Assembly (NCBI GenBank): GCA_910587895.1 | Contig: CAJUOE010000250.1 | Span: 1 to 35,027, forward strand | Origin: an uncultured Lachnospiraceae bacterium | Lineage (GTDB): Bacteria > Bacillota > Clostridia > Lachnospirales > Lachnospiraceae | Length of the DNA: 35,027 bases | Direction of reading: 5' to 3' | Shown: one piece after another, positions 7,008 through 15,131 of the stretch | Layout: each line of letters opens with the position of its first letter | Numbering within the stretch: the first letter of the stretch is position 1 | Notes under the pieces: generated by a model | Told to the model about the DNA's origin: nothing | The model's input: only the letters and a program-made list of their open reading frames with translations | Database searches by the model: none | Translations under genes and position numbers: made by a program

Positions 7008-9716
7008 ATGGAATATTTACCTATACAGGAGTTTGTAGATAAATGGGGCATAAGAAAAAGGCGAATTCAGATATTGTGTAGAGAGGGACGCATTGAAGGA
7101 GCAAAAATGATTGGAAATATGTGGGTAATCCCTGAAAATGCAATAAGACCTTTTGATGCCAGAATAAAGAATCCGGCAATTGTTTCCCCTAAAATAAAAG
7201 AATCGAATGTACGAAGGGAACTTAAAAAATTACTTAGGAGATTGTTTAAGATAACGGAAGGATTGGAAATTACAGAAAAGGAAAAGAAGGAAACTATATT
7301 GTCTGCAATCGCCTGTGGTCTCTGTACTTTTTATTTAAAGAAAGAGACAATAAATAATGAAATAAAAAAGAAAATATATAAGGATATTTCAGGAAAAGAA
7401 TATTTACCAATAAATGATGTAGAGATTGTAAAGGAAGTAGGTGTTTTTGTTAAAAAGCATAAAAATGACCTGGAATTGGATAATTTGTTATCTTGGGCTT
7501 ATCAATATATAAACAAAATGATAAAAGGAAATATATACAGTCAGACACAATTTTTTACGGAAAAATATATGATAAACTATTTGATTAATAATATTTCCGG
7601 ATTAGAAAATATGACTAAAATAGTAGATCCATGTGTAGGAGGTGGAAATTTCCTTGTTGAATGTTTAGAATTTATGTGCAATCAATGTAAAGAGGAAGAA
7701 AATGATTTTAAACAGAAGGTGATGTCGAATGTTACAAAGCTATATGGTTTTGATATAGACTGTAGCATAACCGGAATAGCGTTAGTAAATATCAGATTGA
7801 GAGTATTGGCAATTTTAAATCGTAAGAATGTAGATGTTTCATTTCAATTATGGGATCAGATATGTCCTAATATTTTTAAGCCATCATTTTCTGGTAATGT
7901 ATGCGGTTCCCTGGCAACAGATAATATGAATGTTATCAATATAATTAATGGCAATGAAATAGGAATAGATTTGGCGTTAGGATCAGCAGAAGTTGTTTTG
8001 ACAAATCCACCTTTTGCAACAATTAAAGGGATGAGTCCGGAACAAAAGGATTTCTTGAAAAAAAATTATCCGGATGCAAATTGCGATATGTGTGTATCAT
8101 TTTTTGATGCAATTTATAAAATGTTGAAACCTTCGGGAATTTGTGGAATTGTATCACAAAATTCCTGGATGCATTTGAAGACATTTAAAAATATAAGAAA
8201 AAGAATCACTTCACAATATTGCATTTATAAGATAGTTAATCTTGGATCAGGGTCTTTTCTGGATTTGAGCGGTGAAAAATCAAATGTTTCACTGCTTATT
8301 CTTGGAAAAGGATTTATCCATGATAATATAGTTCAAGTATTAAATTTGAGTGAATTAACTTTACAGGAAAAAATAAAAGCTATTACGGAGAAGACAACTT
8401 ATATACGGATTCCTCAAAAAGAAATTGATGGTATTAATGGATATGATTTTTCTGAGAAAGGAAAATTAAATAATATTAGTTATAACAAAAGTTTATATAA
8501 AGATGTTGCTGTGCCAATGCAGGGAACTTCAACAGGAAATGCACAGGAATTAGTCGGATATTTTTGGGAGCATTTTGGCGATCCTGATTGGGTTAAGGTT
8601 AGTAATGGCGGAGGTTATTGTAGATGGCAGGGGTTAAATGACAGTGTTGTAAAATGGGGAGAAAACGGAGAGTATATCAGAGCGCAAAAAGGATCTGCAT
8701 TGAGAAACGTGAAATATTTTCCAGTAACGCAAATGGTTTTTAGTGACACAGGTACTTCTGGTTTGAATGTAAGGATGCTTCTTGATAATCAGATATTTAT
8801 TGCGTCTGGTCCTGGTATACGAATTACAAAAGGAAACAAGTATGCGCATCTCGCATTGTTAAATTCAAGGTTAGCGGCATACTGTATTAAAATTATGTCC
8901 CCTAAGCTTACGATTGCAGCCGGATATATTGGGCAGATTCCTATTGCTGAAAACATATATTCTTCTGTTGTGTTGGAAAAGAATGCCAGACTTTGTATAG
9001 AATTAAAGCAGAAAATATTGTCAACCCGACCAAATAATCTGGAATACAATTCTTCATTCATGGAAAGTATGACGACAAATTTGAAAACATCTGCATGGAG
9101 GATGTTTAATGAGGATCTTATGAATGAATTGTTAAAACTACAAATAGAGGGAAAAATAGATCGTTACATTCTTAAAGAATATGGTTTTTCAAAAGGCGAC
9201 GAAACACATTTGTTAAGAAGTGTGGGAGAATGCGCATATTTTATCAATGGAGCGACAGATATTGATCTATTTAAATTAGACAAATATATTGCAAAGATTA
9301 CAGATGTTTCCTGTAACTTAAAAAGAACCAGAACATCAAAGGGCTCTTTGGGATGTGATGGAATTATTGAATACGTTTCAAAGGATCTGGTCATAAATCC
9401 TGAGATAATAGTGGCGAGGATACAGGATAATCCATTTGCTATGAAAATAATGCTGGAAAAATATCAAAAAATGCTTTTGCATAATGCGGTACTTTATTAC
9501 TTGAGGTATAACACAAGTGATGGAATCTTAATGAATGATTGTAAAATAGATAAGATTATAGAATTTTTAATCAATAAATTTGGAGATGAAGTTGAATATG
9601 GGGCGTGGATAGAAGAATCTTTTAATTGTGTTCACAATGAGATTTTTAAGGGAACTCCATATTTAGTTTATAAGAATGGAGTGATTCAAAAATATGATAA
9701 CTCAATTGCAGGATAA
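7008..9716 (+). CDS. N6-adenine DNA methyltransferase with N-terminal helix-turn-helix domain
   Basis: This is a 902-residue DNA methyltransferase. Residues 1-55 form a small helix-turn-helix module (WGIRKRRIQILCREGRIEG, then GNMWVIP) like those found on excisionase or MerR-type proteins. Residues ~185-340 hold the SAM-binding motif DPCVGGGNF (207-215) and the catalytic NPPF (333-336), which indicate adenine-N6 methylation. A later segment, GGGYCRWQGLNDSVVKW, resembles the recognition region of PglX/Eco57I-like methylases, and the ~300-residue C-terminal region is helical. No specificity subunit is nearby, so target recognition is probably in this chain. The gene is very AT-rich compared with gatB or clpX. 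It overlaps the next methyltransferase gene by 23 bases. The protein likely protects host DNA against the nuclease at 11953-13173. The N-terminal module could also let it repress its own promoter. Confidence 0.88.
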   Translation: MEYLPIQEFVDKWGIRKRRIQILCREGRIEGAKMIGNMWVIPENAIRPFDARIKNPAIVSPKIKESNVRRELKKLLRRLFKITEGLEITEKEKKETILSAIACGLCTFYLKKETINNEIKKKIYKDISGKEYLPINDVEIVKEVGVFVKKHKNDLELDNLLSWAYQYINKMIKGNIYSQTQFFTEKYMINYLINNISGLENMTKIVDPCVGGGNFLVECLEFMCNQCKEEENDFKQKVMSNVTKLYGFDIDCSITGIALVNIRLRVLAILNRKNVDVSFQLWDQICPNIFKPSFSGNVCGSLATDNMNVINIINGNEIGIDLALGSAEVVLTNPPFATIKGMSPEQKDFLKKNYPDANCDMCVSFFDAIYKMLKPSGICGIVSQNSWMHLKTFKNIRKRITSQYCIYKIVNLGSGSFLDLSGEKSNVSLLILGKGFIHDNIVQVLNLSELTLQEKIKAITEKTTYIRIPQKEIDGINGYDFSEKGKLNNISYNKSLYKDVAVPMQGTSTGNAQELVGYFWEHFGDPDWVKVSNGGGYCRWQGLNDSVVKWGENGEYIRAQKGSALRNVKYFPVTQMVFSDTGTSGLNVRMLLDNQIFIASGPGIRITKGNKYAHLALLNSRLAAYCIKIMSPKLTIAAGYIGQIPIAENIYSSVVLEKNARLCIELKQKILSTRPNNLEYNSSFMESMTTNLKTSAWRMFNEDLMNELLKLQIEGKIDRYILKEYGFSKGDETHLLRSVGECAYFINGATDIDLFKLDKYIAKITDVSCNLKRTRTSKGSLGCDGIIEYVSKDLVINPEIIVARIQDNPFAMKIMLEKYQKMLLHNAVLYYLRYNTSDGILMNDCKIDKIIEFLINKFGDEVEYGAWIEESFNCVHNEIFKGTPYLVYKNGVIQKYDNSIAG

Positions 9717-11925
9717 GATTGCAAAATATATTAATAAAAATGCTTTGCTCTCTGATTGGAGAAACATTAGGGAATATTATGCCAGATATTTATATTTGAC
9801 GTTTATGTGCATCATAGCAAAAGATATAAATCCTGATTGCGAGGCTGAAATTGTAGAAGAAGTTTTATGCGATAACTTTCTGGAGGATAATAAAGTTGTA
9901 GAATATATTTTGGAGACAAAGGATGCTATGGTTTTTATGCGTGAAATCATGGAGCTTGTAAGGAAACATGAAGTTGGGGATATAAATAAAACTTATCAGG
10001 AATTCTTGGCGAGAGGTTTTATTCTTAGAAATAACTTTGTTGCATTTGATGGAAGTAAAAATAATCGTGATGTTTTGGGATCTTATTATACACAGGAAAA
10101 CTTTGCATATGAAATCACAAAAAAATCAATAGTGGATTATCATAATGCAAATAATAACGTAAATATAAAAATAGCGGATTATGCATGTGGTGGTGGAGCG
10201 TTTTTAGTTTCTGCATGTAAAGTGTGTGAGGAAAATGGAATTGCACCTAAGATATATGGCTATGATGTGGATCCGGTAGCAATATTGATAACGCGTTTTA
10301 GATTGTTAAAAGAAACGGGATTAAAACCTGACAATAGTTTTATTTGTCTGGGAAATCCGCTGTTAAGAAATTTTGAGAAGGCAGATGTATTGTCGATTTT
10401 TAAATGTGCTATATCAGGTAGATATTATAATATTCGAATGGGAATTACATCAGAAAAAAATATGGATATTATTATCGGAAATCCTCCGTGGGAAAAAGTA
10501 AGATTTGAGGAAAAAAAGTTTTTACATCAATTTGCTGGTGAAACGGAAATAGGAACTAAGATAGAAAGAAAAGTTTTTTTAGAGAATTCTTCTCAGAATA
10601 ACCAGGAGTATTATAGTGAGTTTTTGGAAGACTATAAGATGGCAAAGTCAACAATAAAGAAAGATCCTTTATTTGAAAAATCTGGTTATGGAGAATTAAA
10701 TACGTACGCTTTGTTTACCGAATTATGTCTGAACTCTTTGGGTAAAACGGGAATTGCAGGAATTATCATAAAATCTTCACTGGTTAAAATGCCTGTATAT
10801 AGCAGATTTTTCGAGAAATTAACGGAAAATAAAAATCTTTATGAAGTGTATATGTTTGTAAATCGTAAAAAGATTTTTAGCATTGACTTACGGGAGGAGT
10901 TTTCAGTTATTTTCTTAAAAGGAAGGAATGAAGGACAACTTGGATTAGCATTGAACCTGGATAATTATGTGGAGTTTTATAATAGAAAAAAGATTTATAT
11001 TTCTTATAATTTATTGAAAGATTTGAATCCGGATACAGGGATGATCCCAAACATAAATTCTGATAAAGAATTGGAATTTCTGATTTCAATATACCAAAAT
11101 TATAAGGTATTTGACTTAATATATCCAGAATGTAAATTTGGGCGATTAGTACACTTGACAAATCATTCAAAGAATATCCTAAAAACTGAAAAAAAGGGAT
11201 ATCTTCCAATTTTCGAAGGTAAATTTATTGAATTGTATACGGGTAAATTTGCCACATTTAAAGATATGACGGAAACTGAAAAATATAAAAATAAGGCGAT
11301 GGCAAGAATTATTGAAGATTTAGATGGAGATGAATACCCTCAATCAAGATTTTACATTGAGGATGAAATATGGAAAAATCTTTCTAAGAAATTTGATGGA
11401 AATTATGTGATTGCATGGAGAAACCTCACTTCAGCAACAAATAGACGAACAATGTTAGCTACAATTTTGCCCTTAATGCCAACTTGTCAATCTATACAAA
11501 TTCTTCAACTGCCAAAAGAAAAAATGTTACATATCTTGGCGTTATTTAATTCCATTGTGTTTGATTATATAGTCAGGCTTAAAATGGCTGGATTAGATTT
11601 GACTCAGACAATAATAAAGCAGGTTCCTGTACCTGGTGAATCGTGTTATAAAAAATTTATTACATTCAAGGGAATTGCGGCAACTATTGAGGAGCATATT
11701 AATAGCAGAATAAAAGAACTTTACAAATCGGATAAAAGGCTGGATGAATTATTTGATAATGTTGAAACATATCAATTTCAAACGAGTAAAACGAGGAAGG
11801 AGATAATAGCGGAAATTGACTTATTGGTAGCAATATTATATTCAATTGATAATGAAAAATTACGAAAAATTGCTTTAACATTTACAAAATATTATAGAGA
11901 GGAAGAGGTTGAGAGATTTTTTTAA
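9694..11925 (+). CDS. Second N6-adenine DNA methyltransferase (Eco57I-like)
   Basis: This is a 743-residue methyltransferase distinct from its neighbour. About 120 N-terminal residues are helical. A GSYYTQENFAYEIT segment, typical just before the catalytic domain of Eco57I-type enzymes, follows. Then come motif I DYACGGGAF (162-170), the GYDVDP segment and the catalytic NPPW (263-266). A conserved IIIKSSLVKMPVYSRFF block and a long C-terminal region that probably recognises DNA complete it. It starts 23 bases inside the first methyltransferase gene, so the two are translationally coupled and made together. Two adenine methylases are what an asymmetric recognition site would need, one per strand. 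Base composition is as AT-rich as the first gene, which suggests joint acquisition. No nuclease motif is visible in this chain. Confidence 0.88.
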   Translation: MITQLQDKIAKYINKNALLSDWRNIREYYARYLYLTFMCIIAKDINPDCEAEIVEEVLCDNFLEDNKVVEYILETKDAMVFMREIMELVRKHEVGDINKTYQEFLARGFILRNNFVAFDGSKNNRDVLGSYYTQENFAYEITKKSIVDYHNANNNVNIKIADYACGGGAFLVSACKVCEENGIAPKIYGYDVDPVAILITRFRLLKETGLKPDNSFICLGNPLLRNFEKADVLSIFKCAISGRYYNIRMGITSEKNMDIIIGNPPWEKVRFEEKKFLHQFAGETEIGTKIERKVFLENSSQNNQEYYSEFLEDYKMAKSTIKKDPLFEKSGYGELNTYALFTELCLNSLGKTGIAGIIIKSSLVKMPVYSRFFEKLTENKNLYEVYMFVNRKKIFSIDLREEFSVIFLKGRNEGQLGLALNLDNYVEFYNRKKIYISYNLLKDLNPDTGMIPNINSDKELEFLISIYQNYKVFDLIYPECKFGRLVHLTNHSKNILKTEKKGYLPIFEGKFIELYTGKFATFKDMTETEKYKNKAMARIIEDLDGDEYPQSRFYIEDEIWKNLSKKFDGNYVIAWRNLTSATNRRTMLATILPLMPTCQSIQILQLPKEKMLHILALFNSIVFDYIVRLKMAGLDLTQTIIKQVPVPGESCYKKFITFKGIAATIEEHINSRIKELYKSDKRLDELFDNVETYQFQTSKTRKEIIAEIDLLVAILYSIDNEKLRKIALTFTKYYREEEVERFF

Positions 11926-11944
11926 AAGCCTCTCAGCCTCTTTC
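11901..11944. terminator. Inverted repeat at the convergent methyltransferase/nuclease ends
   Basis: Arms 11901-11915 and 11930-11944 pair over 15 bases with two G.U pairs around a 14-base loop that contains the methyltransferase stop codon and a T7 run. The nuclease gene ends at 11953 on the other strand. The downstream T-tract is weak, so this is a candidate bidirectional terminator rather than a certain one. Confidence 0.5.
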
Positions 11945-11952
11945 GAAAATAG

Positions 11953-13173
11953 CTATAACATCCCATACGCTTTTGAGGATGATCCGCTGCCATTTCTTGC
12001 CCATACACGGCTAAGTGATTTTATTTTATCTAATTCATTTTCCTCTAAAAGCGATAGTACATAATAGTTTGTATTGATTTTTTCAAATATAAGAATTTTG
12101 TATACAAAGTCTCCACGATTACCATATTTTGATAGTTCATCGGAATTATCATTCGGAGCACCCGTTAGCTGTATTCGCCAACTTCCATTATTTGGTGCAA
12201 AAACTATAGTTGAAGGGTAGTAATCCTTGCCTAAATAATTAATGGTAATGTCTTTTTTTCGGGAAGTATCTTCGGGATCTATGTCAAAAAATTTGATGCC
12301 ACCATACATTCGCTTTGGGTCTGGATATTCATAGGGGGTTCCGACTACTGATCCAGATTCGATTTGTCCAAGTTTTGATAGATCAAGGATGTTTCTGGAT
12401 CCGCCTGTAGACTTACGCATTTCAAACCAGAACTGTTCATTGGTAAATGCCGGAGTAGGTTTTATGATATAGTCTATGTTAGGTTCTTTAGGCTTGGTGA
12501 ATGTCTTGTTAGGTTTTTGTACAGAAATTACAGTAGGAATGGAGATTTTTTCTGTTCCAAATAGAGGATTTTGTTTTTGTCTTGCTTTATGGGAAAGTTG
12601 TTTACTGATATTATTTATCTTCTGTGTAACTTCTTTTGAGATATAATTTGCGTTAAGCAGGGTATCTATATCGTTAATGGAGCTGATTTTTGACGAACAT
12701 AAGTATGACGGGTTTTTGTACTTATCAATAATGGAATATATGGGCTTTAGTTCATTGATTTCATCCTGAAGATTATATGTTTGTATAGAGCAACTCTCAA
12801 AATTAGTCCATAATCCACCACCGGTGAGATTGTTGGAGCCGATTGCACACCATGCCTGGTTAGAGTTTTCTAATAGATAAATTTTGCTATGATATGTTGT
12901 TGAAAAATTTTCTGAGTGAATAACATATAATTCGCTGCACAAGTAGAATAGGTTTAATAAGGCTTCATATGAAGTTCCTTCAAGGTCTATACCAATAAAC
13001 GCATTGATAGTTCCACCGCAATTATTAAATTTTTCAAATGATTCTTTAAGTCGCAATACTCCGCTATTTTTGGCAAATGCAGAGAAGATTGTAAGCGTTT
13101 CATAATTAGAGCCTAATTCTGTTATGAGAATATCGCCAAGTTGTCCTTGGAAGGGTTGATTTATAATTGGCAT
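11953..13173 (-). CDS. PLD-family (NgoFVII/BfiI-like) restriction endonuclease
   Basis: The product is 406 residues. The N-terminal ~190 residues are a phospholipase-D-type nuclease domain with the active-site set YHSKIYLLE (His95, Lys97) followed by GSNNLTGGG (Ser113, Asn114, Asn115). Enzymes of this type (BfiI, NgoFVII) have one such motif per chain, work as dimers, and cut DNA without metal ions. The C-terminal ~180 residues contain GGSRNILDLS, GSVVGTPYEYPDP and NGSWRIQLTG. I take this to be the DNA-recognition domain, but I cannot name the fold from sequence. The ribosome binding site AAAGGA lies before the ATG. The gene converges on the two methyltransferase genes and has its own promoter, and its low GC content matches theirs. 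It is the likely toxic half of the restriction-modification system. Confidence 0.85.
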   Translation of the reverse strand: MPIINQPFQGQLGDILITELGSNYETLTIFSAFAKNSGVLRLKESFEKFNNCGGTINAFIGIDLEGTSYEALLNLFYLCSELYVIHSENFSTTYHSKIYLLENSNQAWCAIGSNNLTGGGLWTNFESCSIQTYNLQDEINELKPIYSIIDKYKNPSYLCSSKISSINDIDTLLNANYISKEVTQKINNISKQLSHKARQKQNPLFGTEKISIPTVISVQKPNKTFTKPKEPNIDYIIKPTPAFTNEQFWFEMRKSTGGSRNILDLSKLGQIESGSVVGTPYEYPDPKRMYGGIKFFDIDPEDTSRKKDITINYLGKDYYPSTIVFAPNNGSWRIQLTGAPNDNSDELSKYGNRGDFVYKILIFEKINTNYYVLSLLEENELDKIKSLSRVWARNGSGSSSKAYGML

Positions 13174-13211
13174 AAAGAATTCCTTTCAGTCAAAAATAAT
13201 TTTGTTTTTAT

Positions 13212-13240
13212 AATATACCATGTAATGCGGTAAAATTCAA
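13212..13240 (-). promoter_or_regulatory. Promoter of the PLD nuclease gene
   Basis: On the minus strand, TTGAAT (13235-13240) and TATATT (13212-13217) are 17 bases apart and lie about 40 bases before the nuclease ATG. The nuclease is thus expressed separately from the methyltransferases. Confidence 0.65.
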
Positions 13241-13268
13241 TTAAGTAAGAGAAAATTTGGATTTAAGG

Positions 13269-13303
13269 TTTGTTGCATTTTCAGGGGAGGTATTGTAGAA
13301 TAG
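13269..13303 (+). promoter_or_regulatory. 35-bp promoter-like direct repeat, copy 2; promoter of the DUF1963 gene
   Basis: This is the second copy of the repeat at 6750-6784 (33 of 35 bases identical). TTGCAT (13273-13278), 17 bases, then TAGAAT (13296-13301), followed by an AAAGGAC ribosome binding site and the DUF1963 ATG at 13332. It functions most simply as that gene's promoter. It also marks the right edge of the AT-rich island. Confidence 0.75.
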
Positions 13304-13331
13304 AGCTATATACGCAGAAAGGACAAAGAAC

Positions 13332-14207
13332 ATGGACAAGATACCGGAATTAGAACGCAAAACAATCGAGGAAATCAAGCGGATTTCAGCCAGACAGGCG
13401 GTCAATATCAGGATTGACCCGGAGAAGAAACCGCAAATTACCGACAGTAAATTTGGCGGCATACCATACTGGGACTTGAAGATGGAATATCCCCGGGCAA
13501 AGGACGGCAGCCTGTTGATGCTGCTCGCGCAGATAAATCTGGATGAGCAAAACAGCGAAGGGAAGAATCCGGGCGGTAAGCTGCCGAAATGCGGGATGCT
13601 GCAGTTTTTCATTGCCATGGATGACGTATACGGCATGGATTTTGACAATACGACAGATGGTGACGGCAGGCTGGTACAGGAGAATTTTCGGGTTGTGTAC
13701 CACAAGAGCATTGACCATACGGTTACCAGAGAAGAGGTAGCAGTGCTTGGTATGCCGGACAGTGCGTCGGAGGATATGGATGAATCGCCGCTTTGGGGCG
13801 AGTATGGGATTAAGATGGAGCTGGAAGAGACGTACATAGGCATAGATGATTACCGGTTTGAAGAATGTTTTCATAAAGCAGCAGAAACCGTGGGATGGAA
13901 AGTGGCAGAAGGGGCGAACAGTTACAACAGCTTTTCAGAGGAAGGCAGGGACGCCCTGTTTGAGGAGCTGGAGCCTTCCGGGCATTGGATGCTGGGTTAT
14001 CCTTACTTTACGCAATACGACCCCAGGGAGGGGGATGATGCGAAGGAGAAATATTCCGTTCAGCTCTTTCAGATGGATTCCGATTACGGTGAAGGCGACG
14101 ATTATATAATGTGGGGAGACGCAGGCGTGGCGAATTTCTTCATCAGTGAAGAGGATCTGGCAAGGGGAGATTTTCGGGATGTGCTGTATTCCTGGGATTG
14201 CTGTTGA
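13332..14207 (+). CDS. DUF1963 (YwqG-like) protein
   Basis: The product is 291 residues, soluble and acidic. It matches the DUF1963/YwqG family: SKFGGIPYW near residue 40, LLAQINLDE at about 65, then LPKCGMLQFFI. It has the GHWMLGYPYFTQYDPR block around residue 220 and ends GDAGVANFFISEEDLARGDF. The family is common in Firmicutes and often occurs in clusters of immunity-type proteins, but its biochemical role is not established. The next gene (DUF4253), 14 bases downstream, belongs to another family found in the same kind of setting, so the two form an operon. Expression is from the promoter in the 35-bp repeat. No toxin gene is seen beside them. Composition is GC-richer than the neighbouring restriction-modification genes and matches the host backbone. 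Confidence 0.85.
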   Translation: MDKIPELERKTIEEIKRISARQAVNIRIDPEKKPQITDSKFGGIPYWDLKMEYPRAKDGSLLMLLAQINLDEQNSEGKNPGGKLPKCGMLQFFIAMDDVYGMDFDNTTDGDGRLVQENFRVVYHKSIDHTVTREEVAVLGMPDSASEDMDESPLWGEYGIKMELEETYIGIDDYRFEECFHKAAETVGWKVAEGANSYNSFSEEGRDALFEELEPSGHWMLGYPYFTQYDPREGDDAKEKYSVQLFQMDSDYGEGDDYIMWGDAGVANFFISEEDLARGDFRDVLYSWDCC

Positions 14208-14221
14208 GAGGAGGAAAGGCA

Positions 14222-14944
14222 ATGGACGAAACGACAAAGAAATTAGCAGAGAATTTTCAATGCAAATACACAGTATTTGAGAAAGGAACAGAACCAGAGC
14301 TGGTGGAGCAGGCCTACCACAAGGCATTAGAGGAAGGAAAGGAAGGCGGCTTTTGGCCGGCGGTGATCTGCCTGGATGAATATGCGGTGGAGTGGCTGGA
14401 ATATGTCGCAGAAGAGGGTTATGACAGGCAGGAAATGATTGCCGGATGCGGGGATAACGGCAAAGAACTCCTGGAGGAACGTTTTGCGGAATATACGGAG
14501 GAATTTGAGGAAGAGGAATTAAATGAAATGATAGGGGATGAGGACGAAGGGGAAGAGCTGCATCAGTTCATCGGCTACCTGTCATTTAGCGATGGCCTGC
14601 TGGAGGCGGATACCCTGCTTTTGGAAATACCAGTCAAGCATCCGTGGGAAATCATTGGATATCTGCCCATGGGCGGATGGAATGAATGTCCTTCTCCCGA
14701 AGAAATGATTGCCATCTGCAAATACTGGTATGGCAAGTATCAGGCAGTTCCGGCAACGTTTACGCATGATGTGATGGAGTTTTATGCACCCATGAAATTG
14801 AACGGGGTTGACAGCCTTGAGGCGGCGAAGGAACATTATGCATTCTGCGCAGACCGGGTGGATCAGGGTACGCGCACGTATCATATTTCAGAGTTGGCGG
14901 CGGGGCTTGCCAATTCAGACGTATGGTATTTCTGGTGGGATTGA
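14222..14944 (+). CDS. DUF4253 family protein
   Basis: The product is 240 residues, very acidic in the middle (runs of Glu at about residues 95-125). The C-terminal half has the DUF4253 signature: GYLPMGGWNECPSPEEM, then WYGKYQAVPATFTHDVMEFY, then a segment ending in YAFCADRVDQGTRT, and finally NSDVWYFWWD at the terminus. The start at 14222 is chosen because GAGAGGAGGAAAGG lies just before it; an in-frame start at 14198 lies inside the upstream gene and has no such site. Function is unknown; the family is often grouped with immunity-like proteins. It is the second gene of a two-gene operon with the DUF1963 gene. The region that follows (14945-15131) holds only the promoter of the chemoreceptor gene. 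Confidence 0.85.
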   Translation: MDETTKKLAENFQCKYTVFEKGTEPELVEQAYHKALEEGKEGGFWPAVICLDEYAVEWLEYVAEEGYDRQEMIAGCGDNGKELLEERFAEYTEEFEEEELNEMIGDEDEGEELHQFIGYLSFSDGLLEADTLLLEIPVKHPWEIIGYLPMGGWNECPSPEEMIAICKYWYGKYQAVPATFTHDVMEFYAPMKLNGVDSLEAAKEHYAFCADRVDQGTRTYHISELAAGLANSDVWYFWWD

Positions 14945-15063
14945 AAATACGTAAAAACGAACGGAAATGTTCTGGCAAGCAAAGAAATATGGGCGAAAAG
15001 AACAATTAGCACATTTGACGGTATAATTTGCATGTAATCAGCATAAAAAGCATTTAAGATTCC

Positions 15064-15092
15064 TTGAAAAAGCAGAAGGATTATGATAGCAT
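15064..15092 (+). promoter_or_regulatory. Candidate promoter of the chemoreceptor gene
   Basis: TTGAAA (15064-15069), 17 bases, then TAGCAT (15087-15092), 39 bases before the ATG at 15132. The -10 element is not ideal; TATGAT at 15082 would give a spacer of only 12 bases. Confidence 0.45.
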
Positions 15093-15131
15093 AGTTTAGA
15101 AAAACAATAAACATTGCAAAGGAGAACCGAA

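Noticed and set aside
7008..13173. BREX, DISARM or type I restriction system
   Set aside because: No BrxC/PglZ, helicase, HsdR or HsdS genes are present; only two methyltransferases and one PLD nuclease are found.
13241..13843. 200-residue minus-strand ORF opposite the DUF1963 gene
   Set aside because: Composition is that of an antisense shadow; the plus-strand protein has a family match.
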